From Clostridiaceae bacterium (lineage in GTDB: Bacteria > Bacillota > Clostridia > Tissierellales > Sporanaerobacteraceae): a stretch of 64,000 nucleotides of DNA. The number at the start of each line of letters is the position of its first letter. Positions within the stretch are counted from its first letter, which is position 1. Shown here one piece after another: positions 36,821-42,803 of the stretch. Where the stretch lies: contig JAHXQP010000020.1 in assembly GCA_019391515.1 (NCBI GenBank), positions 92,367 to 156,366 on the forward strand, written 5' to 3'. Made by a program: the position numbers and the translations under genes. The notes beneath the pieces were generated by a model. The model did not search any database. It worked only from the letters and a program-made list of their open reading frames with translations, and was not told where the DNA came from.

Positions 36821-37522
36821 CAGAATCTATGGCATAATAGATAGGTCTAAAAATATTGTTATAGTCTTCAAAAAATTGCTAGATTAAAGGTAAAGATATA
36901 GTACTATCGTAATTACTAGCTAGAGTTACTAATATATCTACTGGTAATTCACTTTTAGAATCACATAATATATGAAGTTTTTAACCAAACCATCTTATGT
37001 TATTGGCATTAGTATATCTTTTCGTTCCCGAGTTAGGGTTCTTACTATCATATACGATAGATTTCTTAGGCTTAGCAGCTTTATATGAATCTAATTTTGT
37101 TGAATCAATAGAAATATGTTTTCCATCAACAATGTTTAATTCTTTAGCTTTAATAACTAGATCATAAAATAATTGTTCAAGTTCTTGTAAATCAGTGAGT
37201 TTATCCAAAAATCTATTAAAAGTATATTCAGATGGAACCTACAAAGAACATCAAAGCTATAACAGTATTTTAAAACCTGATTTTCTCTAAGCTTTAAGAC
37301 TAAGTCTTTAATACTTTGAATTTTTTCTATTTGCATAGCTATTAAAGAATATATTAATTGTTCAGGTTCATAGTCCTTGGAGTCTTTGGAATTACCAGGT
37401 TTTCTTAGAACACTAGTAAGTTTTAATATATCAATTTGAGATAAAATTAATTCTAATTTAGTTTCTCGTTGAAATTTTATAATTTTCTCAAAGAAAAATA
37501 GGGGTGTTTGTCGAATATACAT
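36821..37522 (-). pseudogene. IS5/IS1182-type DDE transposase fragment
   Basis: Minus-strand reading from an ATG at 37522: FQRETKLELILSQIDIL, then a frameshift near 37235 into PSEYTFNRFLDKLTDL, SIDSTKLDSYKAAKPKKSIV and NNIRWFG, then a TAA in place of a sense codon followed by KLHILCDSKSELPVDILVT and further stops, ending PIYYAIDS at the junction with the IS982 piece. The family placement is by recollection of these motifs. The catalytic C-terminal part is missing. Confidence 0.7.
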
Positions 37523-37696
37523 AATTTAAAAATCATGAAATTTGCTCAAATATCTTGAAAATCCTAATTATAAAAGTATATCTAAAAAATATTAGATAAT
37601 ACATAGCTTTAAATGAGTCCTATTATATCAAATGGAACGTAAAGTGGTGTGAGAGGACGTTAAATAAAATAATTATTTAGATCCTATTTGATTTGC
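37523..37696. other. Intergenic region with possible group II intron 3' scar
   Basis: TAAAGTGGTGTGAGAGGACG (about 37639-37658) followed by a TTAAATAA...TTATTTAG hairpin resembles the domain VI/3' end of bacterial group II introns. No domain V or intron ORF is seen, so if real it is a tiny scar. Nothing else is supported here. Confidence 0.3.
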
Positions 37697-37741
37697 AAAA
37701 AAAAGGGGTTGCCTCAAAACGAAATTTTGAAACAACCCTTT
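37697..37741 (-). terminator. Minus-strand terminator for the small-gene pair
   Basis: On the minus strand AAAGGGTTG and TCAAAA pair with TTTTGA and CAACCCCTT and are followed by a long T-run. Confidence 0.85.
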
Positions 37742-37780
37742 CAAAAATATTATTTATCAACAATATAATAAATTCCTATA

Positions 37781-38002
37781 TTATATTGTTGTTTTATCTA
37801 CTATTGATTTCAATAATTGTATTTTTTCTAATTTGCTGGAGTTTTTAGGTTTTACCTCTTCAAAAGCTGTTAGTATTTCAGTAGAATTAGTAGGTTCTAA
37901 TGGTATATCTGATTCCAAACCTACACCTTTAAGAGGTAGGTTTAAAGGATGAAATTTCTTTGAATTAAATGTTAAACCATTTTTTGAAAATCCTATTTTC
38001 AA
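37781..38002 (-). CDS. Hypothetical 73-residue protein
   Basis: An unrecognised small protein: MKIGFSKNGLTFNSKKFH, a Pro/Thr/Ser stretch (DIPLEPTNSTEILTAF) and a basic helical C-terminus (SKLEKIQLLKSIVDKT). It begins at TTG with a strong AAAGGAGAG site six bases upstream and is followed by a clear minus-strand terminator, so it is likely a real gene. A 13-bp inverted repeat (CAACAATATAATA and complement, 37758-37791) spans its stop codon. It follows another tiny gene on the same strand. Confidence 0.6.
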   Translation of the reverse strand: MKIGFSKNGLTFNSKKFHPLNLPLKGVGLESDIPLEPTNSTEILTAFEEVKPKNSSKLEKIQLLKSIVDKTTI

Positions 38003-38113
38003 GTCTAACTCTCCTTTCCTTATAATTTAGATTATAATTTAGATTTTTTAAAACCTATCTTGCTTTTTTAAAATATTTATTTTAAAAGGGAGTTTTCTCT
38101 TTATAATATTTTG

Positions 38114-38269
38114 TTAAATATCTAAAAAGTCTCTATCATCTTGAATAGAAAAACCAATTTGAGCTTCTATTACATTAGCAACTTGAGCAGCAATTAGTGT
38201 TAATACTTGTAGTTGAACTTGAGTTACAGTCTTTTGATTAATTACAGATGCAAATATACGATCCGCCAC
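38114..38269 (-). CDS. Hypothetical 51-residue protein
   Basis: Unrecognised. The reading begins GTG GCG GAT with AGGTGA six bases before it and encodes ADRIFASVINQK followed by a Gln/Val/Leu-rich amphipathic helix (TQVQLQVLTLIAAQ) and an acidic end (SIQDDRDFLDI). No Cys and no clear membrane segment. It lies 111 bp upstream of the 73-residue gene on the same strand, probably in one transcript ending at the terminator near 37697. Confidence 0.5.
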   Translation of the reverse strand: MADRIFASVINQKTVTQVQLQVLTLIAAQVANVIEAQIGFSIQDDRDFLDI

Positions 38270-38400
38270 TAATTGTCACCTACTTATCCCTTTATACTTG
38301 GTTCAGTACATACTATGCATGCATTTGTAATCATGCTACATTAAACAGATTAAAATTTTATAAATTTATAATAGATATGAATTTATAATAAATATGAATC

Positions 38401-38429
38401 TTGACAAGAACACTAGGGTATAATATACT
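38401..38429 (+). promoter_or_regulatory. Sigma-A promoter of iscR-iscS-iscU
   Basis: TTGACA (38401-38406), 17 bp, TATACT (38424-38429). It lies 49 bp before the iscR start. Confidence 0.75.
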
Positions 38430-38440
38430 TATAAATAAAT

Positions 38441-38460
38441 ACCAAGTGAACTAGTTGGGA
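38441..38460 (+). promoter_or_regulatory. Candidate IscR operator
   Basis: An imperfect inverted repeat (CCAA-N9-TTGG, within ACCAAGTGAACTAGTTGGGA) sits just downstream of the expected transcription start. This is a natural place for autorepression by the encoded Rrf2/IscR-type regulator. Inferred. Confidence 0.45.
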
Positions 38461-38477
38461 TTAAAAGAGGTGGAAAA

Positions 38478-38909
38478 ATGAGATTGTCTACAAAAGGACG
38501 ATATGGCCTTAAAGCTATGTTTGAATTATCTCTTCACTATGGAGAAGGTCCTATTCCGCTTAAAAGTGTAGCAGATGAACAAAAAATATCTGAAAATTAT
38601 TTAGAACAATTGGTATCTGTGCTTAGGAAAGATGGATTTCTTGAAAGTGTAAGAGGAGCACAAGGTGGGTATCTATTAGCTAAACCTCCATCAGAAATTA
38701 CTGTAGGGAGCATTTTAAGATCATTAGAAGGAAATATGGCACCAGCTGATTGTGTGATGGATGATGATATAAATAAATGTGATAGAGAAGAACATTGTGT
38801 TACAAAGTTAGTTTGGATGAAAATAAGAGATAGTATTGACGAAGTAATAGATTCTATTACTCTTCAAGATATGATTGATGAGCATATGGATATATTATCT
38901 AATAAATAA
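38478..38909 (+). CDS. iscR: Rrf2 family Fe-S cluster regulator IscR
   Basis: A 143-residue winged-helix repressor sensing Fe-S cluster status. It opens MRLSTKGRYGLKAMFEL with helix-turn-helix VADEQKISENYLEQL and the wing RGAQGGYLLAKP. Three cysteines in C-x8-C-x5-C (ADCVMDDDINKCDREEHC) are suited to bind a [2Fe-2S] cluster. It heads the iscS-iscU operon, as expected. CymR-like relatives lack this cysteine set, which favours IscR. Confidence 0.9.
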   Translation: MRLSTKGRYGLKAMFELSLHYGEGPIPLKSVADEQKISENYLEQLVSVLRKDGFLESVRGAQGGYLLAKPPSEITVGSILRSLEGNMAPADCVMDDDINKCDREEHCVTKLVWMKIRDSIDEVIDSITLQDMIDEHMDILSNK

Positions 38910-38966
38910 TAATTTTAATATTTTATTTTATCCAATGAAAATCCAGAAGTTTAGGAGGAAGAGACT

Positions 38967-40145
38967 ATGAAAAACTATATTTATATGGACAATTCAGCAA
39001 CTACTCCTGTAAAAAAGGAAGTACTAGACGAAATGTTACCATATTTCTCTGAAAAATATGGTAATCCATCAAGTATTTATTCTTTGGGTGGTAAGTCTAA
39101 GAATGCTGTTGAAAATGCTAGAGATAGAGTTGCAAAAGTTCTCGGAGCTAAATCAAATGAAATATTTTTTACTGCAGGTGGCTCTGAATCAGATAATTGG
39201 GCTATCAAGGGAATAGCTTATGCAAATAAAAACAAAGGGAATCATATTATTACTACAAAAATTGAGCATCATGGAGTTCTTCATACATGCCAATATTTAG
39301 AAAGACAAGGATTTAAGGTTACTTATTTAGATGTAGATAAATATGGTATGATAGATATCGATGAGCTCAGAGAGTCAATTACAGATGAAACTATACTTAT
39401 TACTATAATGTTTGCAAATAATGAAATTGGAACTATTCAACCAATAAAAGAAATTGGCCAAATAGCAAAGGAAAAAAATATATATTTTCACACAGATGCA
39501 GTTCAAGCTATAGGGCATGTAAAAATTAATGTAGATGAATTAAATATAGATTTACTTTCACTATCTGCTCACAAATTCTATGGACCTAAGGGTATAGGTG
39601 CGTTGTATATCAGACAAGGAGTAAAAATTCATTCTTTAATAGAGGGTGGAGCTCAAGAGAGAAATAGAAGAGCTGGTACTGAAAATGTTCCAGGTATAGT
39701 GGGATTAGATAAAGCAATAGAACTTGCTTATGAAAATATAGATGAACATAATGAAAAACTCATAAAACTTAGAGAAAGACTTATAAAAAAGGTTTTTGAA
39801 AAAATTTCTCATGTGAGACTAAATGGACATCCTGAAAAGAGACTTCCGGGAAATGTTAGTTTCTGTTTTGAATTTATAGAGGGAGAATCTTTATTACTTA
39901 GTTTAGATATGGAAGGGATAGCAGGTTCTAGTGGTTCTGCTTGTACTTCTGGTTCTTTAGATCCTTCCCATGTCCTTTTAGCCATAGGACTTCCACATGA
40001 AATAGCTCATGGCTCACTAAGACTTTCATTAGGTGATTTTAATACGGAAGAGGAAGTAGACTATGTAGTTGATAAGTTAGTAGAAATAGTGCAAAGACTT
40101 AGAGAAATGTCACCACTATATGAAAAAGTAAAGGGGGAAAAATAA
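38967..40145 (+). CDS. iscS: Cysteine desulfurase IscS/NifS
   Basis: A PLP enzyme that removes sulfur from cysteine for Fe-S cluster assembly, 392 residues. The PLP lysine is K203 in LSAHKFYGPKG, the cofactor His is in IEHHGVLH, and the persulfide Cys is C326 in GSSGSACTSGSLDPSHVL. Its stop codon overlaps the iscU start (TAATG), so scaffold and desulfurase are coupled. Confidence 0.96.
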   Translation: MKNYIYMDNSATTPVKKEVLDEMLPYFSEKYGNPSSIYSLGGKSKNAVENARDRVAKVLGAKSNEIFFTAGGSESDNWAIKGIAYANKNKGNHIITTKIEHHGVLHTCQYLERQGFKVTYLDVDKYGMIDIDELRESITDETILITIMFANNEIGTIQPIKEIGQIAKEKNIYFHTDAVQAIGHVKINVDELNIDLLSLSAHKFYGPKGIGALYIRQGVKIHSLIEGGAQERNRRAGTENVPGIVGLDKAIELAYENIDEHNEKLIKLRERLIKKVFEKISHVRLNGHPEKRLPGNVSFCFEFIEGESLLLSLDMEGIAGSSGSACTSGSLDPSHVLLAIGLPHEIAHGSLRLSLGDFNTEEEVDYVVDKLVEIVQRLREMSPLYEKVKGEK

Positions 40146-40570
40146 TGTACTCAGAAAAAGTAATGGAACATTTTAGAAATCCTAGAAATGTTGGTGAAAT
40201 ACCAGATGCTGATGGCGTTGGTCAAGTTGGAAATCCAAAATGTGGAGATATTATGAAAATGTATTTAAAGATAGAAGATGGAATAATTGTAGATGTTAAA
40301 TTTAAGACTTTTGGATGTGGTTCTGCTATAGCTTCTTCTAGCATGGCAACAGAGATGGTTAAGGGAAAAAGTATAGATGAGGCTATGAAGGTTACTAACA
40401 AGGCTGTAGCTGAATCTCTTGATGGATTACCACCAGTGAAAATGCATTGTTCTGTATTAGCTGAACAAGCAATAAAAGCTGCACTTTTAAATTATTCACA
40501 AAAAAATAATATTCATATTGATGGACTTGAAGATTTTGATCCAGATGAAGATCCACATGATCATCATTAG
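40145..40570 (+). CDS. iscU: Fe-S cluster assembly scaffold IscU/NifU
   Basis: A 141-residue scaffold with the three conserved cysteines C33 (NPKCGD), C58 (FGCGSAIASSSM) and C102 (HCSVLA). After the usual ~125 residues there is a short acidic, His-ending tail (DFDPDEDPHDHH). A strong terminator follows, so the operon is iscR-iscS-iscU without hscA, hscB or fdx, as usual in clostridia. Confidence 0.96.
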   Translation: MYSEKVMEHFRNPRNVGEIPDADGVGQVGNPKCGDIMKMYLKIEDGIIVDVKFKTFGCGSAIASSSMATEMVKGKSIDEAMKVTNKAVAESLDGLPPVKMHCSVLAEQAIKAALLNYSQKNNIHIDGLEDFDPDEDPHDHH

Positions 40571-40576
40571 AAAACC

Positions 40577-40606
40577 AACTGCTGAAATATTTCAGCAGTT
40601 TTTTTC
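40577..40606 (+). terminator. Rho-independent terminator after iscU
   Basis: AACTGCTGAAA pairs with TTTCAGCAGTT, followed by T7. Confidence 0.92.
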
Positions 40607-40684
40607 GTTTTAAACAATTAAATATTTTTTCAAATATGTGAAATACTAATCATGTCAAACTAAAAGTTGAAAAGAGGAATTCAA

Positions 40685-41224
40685 TTGATTAGATATAGAG
40701 ATTTAATTGGAACTAAGGTTGTGGAAAAAAAGAATGGAGAAAGAATAGGAGAAATATCTGATGTGATTTTTAAAGAAGATTTTCAATCTTTTGTTGGCTT
40801 TTTAATAAAAGATGGAAAACTTTTAAAGCAAAAGAAAACAATAGAGTTGGAAAGGGTGGCATCCTTTGGAAAAGATGCTATAATGATTGATTTAGGAAAA
40901 AGCTTATATATTAAAAACTCAAATATAGAAGAAGGTATCACAGAAGAAGAAATTAAATTTATAGACAAAGAGATACTTACACAAGATGGAGAGTGTCTAG
41001 GTTATATAAAAGATTTATTATTTAGCAAAGATGATGGTAAATTAATTGGATATATTATAACTGAAGGGTTAATAGAGGATATAACTAAAGGTAGAAGTTT
41101 TGTACCAAATTTTCCTGATGTGAAAACGAATAAGGAACATTTAATAGTAGACAATGAAGTTAAAGACTTAATTAGCAAAAACAAAGGAAAATACAAAAAA
41201 CTGCTAGAATTAGTAGGGAGATAA
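40685..41224 (+). CDS. Two-domain PRC-barrel protein
   Basis: About 179 residues with two PRC-barrel repeats: RDLIGTKVVEKKNGERIGEISDV at the start and FIDKEILTQDGECLGYIKDLLF after residue ~95. Such proteins are common in Firmicutes. Their role (RNA or membrane-associated adaptor) is not established. TTG 40685 follows AGAGGA by eight bases; the in-frame TTG at 40667 lacks a site. It may be cotranscribed with the two membrane-protein genes that follow. Confidence 0.75.
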   Translation: MIRYRDLIGTKVVEKKNGERIGEISDVIFKEDFQSFVGFLIKDGKLLKQKKTIELERVASFGKDAIMIDLGKSLYIKNSNIEEGITEEEIKFIDKEILTQDGECLGYIKDLLFSKDDGKLIGYIITEGLIEDITKGRSFVPNFPDVKTNKEHLIVDNEVKDLISKNKGKYKKLLELVGR

Positions 41225-41268
41225 AGAGGCAAAATAAATAGAGAACAAAAATAAAGGAGATGATATAT

Positions 41269-41436
41269 ATGAATGGAAGTTTTAGAAGAGGAGCTTTTTT
41301 AGGCAGCCTTTTAGGGGTGTCAGCTTTAGGATTTGCAGCTTCTAGGATAAATCCAATACAAAAAAGAAAAATAAAAAGAAGTGCTAGAAAGGCTATTTCA
41401 AGTATGAAGAGTGGAATGAATTTATTATGGAGATAG
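41269..41436 (+). CDS. Small basic membrane protein (YtxH-like)
   Basis: A 55-residue protein: an N-terminal glycine-rich hydrophobic segment (FRRGAFLGSLLGVSALGFAA) followed by a highly basic tail (KRKIKRSARKAI). This is the general design of YtxH-type envelope proteins. A good AAAGGAG site precedes the ATG. It lies between the PRC-barrel and AI-2E genes, and a small GGCAGC hairpin follows its stop. Function unknown. Confidence 0.65.
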   Translation: MNGSFRRGAFLGSLLGVSALGFAASRINPIQKRKIKRSARKAISSMKSGMNLLWR

Positions 41437-41476
41437 GCAGCTTTTGCTGCCTATGAATTATAATAGGGAGATAAAA

Positions 41477-42643
41477 ATGAATTTTAAAAATATATCATTA
41501 AATCTACAAATATTAGTTGGATTGTTTATATTGATTTCTATTTATTACATAATTAATATAGGAAATAAATATGTTGAAGAAAATAAGAAAATTAAAATAG
41601 ATAGCAGAAGGGTATATAAATTATTCACATTTTTATTATTCATATTTTTAGTTTATATATTAACAAAAAAATATAAATTTTTATCAGAAATAATAAATAT
41701 TTTAGTATTATCATCAATTTTAGCGTATTTACTGAACCCCATAGTAGATTTTTTTAAAAAAAAGAATATACCTGATTTATGGAGTGTTATATTTGTATAT
41801 ATTATTATTTTTCTTATTATATTTATCTTTTCTTTTGTTTTAATTCCTAAAATCATAAAAGAATTTAAAAATATAGGATATATATTGCCAGATTATTTAA
41901 ATAAGATTTATGAATACATAGATAAGGTGCAAAATAAGTATTATTCAAATTTCAAAAACTTACCACCACAATTTGATGGTATAAGAGATATTTTTGAAGA
42001 AAATATAAAAGGCCTAGAAAGTGTTATTATAAAATGGATAAAAAAATTTGTGGATATAACTGCAAATGCGTTTTCAAAAATTTTTACTCTAATATTAGTA
42101 CCTATTCTTTCATTTTACTTTTTAAAAGATAAAGAATTTTTTAAGAAGAAAATTTATTTAACTATGCCTAAAGCTCATAGAAGTGAAATAGTAAAACTTT
42201 TAAAAGAGATGGATAAAGCTATAAGTCAATTTATTAGAGGAAGAATAATAGTAGGTGTATTCGTAGGTATTACTACTACTATAGCATTATTTATTTTAAA
42301 TATAGACTTTGCTTTCAGCATAGGTATGTTGGCAGGTATAGCAGACATAATTCCCTACTTTGGTCCAGTTATTGGTATAATACCTGCTGTTTTCTTTGCA
42401 TTATTAGAAGGACCTTTAAAAGCTTTATGGGTTATAATAATTTTTACTATTATTCAACAAATAGAAAACAATATAATTACTCCAAAAGTCGTAGGGGAAA
42501 GTGTAGGAATTCATCCTGTAACTGTTATACTATCATTAATATTAGGAGGAGGATTTTTTGGAATATTAGGAATGATATTAGCTATACCTGTAGTAGCAAT
42601 AGTTAAGATCCTGTATTCTTATATTGTAGAAAAAGTTAACTAG
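41477..42643 (+). CDS. AI-2E family transporter (YtvI/PerM-like permease)
   Basis: A 388-residue membrane protein with about eight hydrophobic segments. The family features PILSFYFLKDKEFFKKK, FIRGRIIVGVFVGI, GIADIIPYFGPVIGIIPAVF and IENNIITPKVVGESVGIHPVTVILSL identify the AI-2E/PerM family. Despite the name, most members are of unproven substrate (ion or signal export). ATG 41477 follows TAGGGAG; earlier in-frame starts lie within a hairpin and lack a site. Confidence 0.88.
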   Translation: MNFKNISLNLQILVGLFILISIYYIINIGNKYVEENKKIKIDSRRVYKLFTFLLFIFLVYILTKKYKFLSEIINILVLSSILAYLLNPIVDFFKKKNIPDLWSVIFVYIIIFLIIFIFSFVLIPKIIKEFKNIGYILPDYLNKIYEYIDKVQNKYYSNFKNLPPQFDGIRDIFEENIKGLESVIIKWIKKFVDITANAFSKIFTLILVPILSFYFLKDKEFFKKKIYLTMPKAHRSEIVKLLKEMDKAISQFIRGRIIVGVFVGITTTIALFILNIDFAFSIGMLAGIADIIPYFGPVIGIIPAVFFALLEGPLKALWVIIIFTIIQQIENNIITPKVVGESVGIHPVTVILSLILGGGFFGILGMILAIPVVAIVKILYSYIVEKVN

Positions 42644-42652
42644 GGTTAAATA

Positions 42653-42681
42653 TTGACAATTTGTAGCTTTTTAATTATAAT
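42653..42681 (+). promoter_or_regulatory. Sigma-A promoter of alaS
   Basis: A perfect TTGACA (42653-42658), 17 bp, TATAAT (42676-42681), starting 10 bp after the AI-2E gene stop. Transcription should begin near 42688. Confidence 0.85.
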
Positions 42682-42687
42682 CCTAGT

Positions 42688-42738
42688 TATAGAGTAGGGT
42701 TTGGCTATCGTCCCTTTTCTGCTTTGGGACGTTTTTTT
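42688..42738 (+). promoter_or_regulatory. Short alaS leader ending in an intrinsic terminator-like hairpin
   Basis: About 20 bases after the predicted start, CGTCCC pairs with GGGACG (42709-42731) and is followed by T7. An upstream TAGGG could compete for the TCCCT of the left arm, giving a simple alternative structure. It has no T-box core sequence. It could be an attenuator or release a ~50-nt RNA. It may also terminate the AI-2E transcript. Confidence 0.55.
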
Positions 42739-42803
42739 ATAGAATGAGAAAATTAAAATCCAGTATTATTATACTCTTAAGATAAAAGTGAGGTGTGCAC
42801 TTA

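Noticed and set aside
36981..37522. Two minus-strand hypothetical genes (36981-37208 and 37157-37522)
   Set aside because: They are the two halves of one frameshifted transposase; sequence continues past the stop with recognisable transposase residues.
34497..37741. CRISPR array suggested by repeated 50-bp sequence and short palindromes
   Set aside because: There are only two copies of the 50-bp unit 1.3 kb apart; they are IS982 ends, with no regular repeat-spacer pattern and no cas genes.
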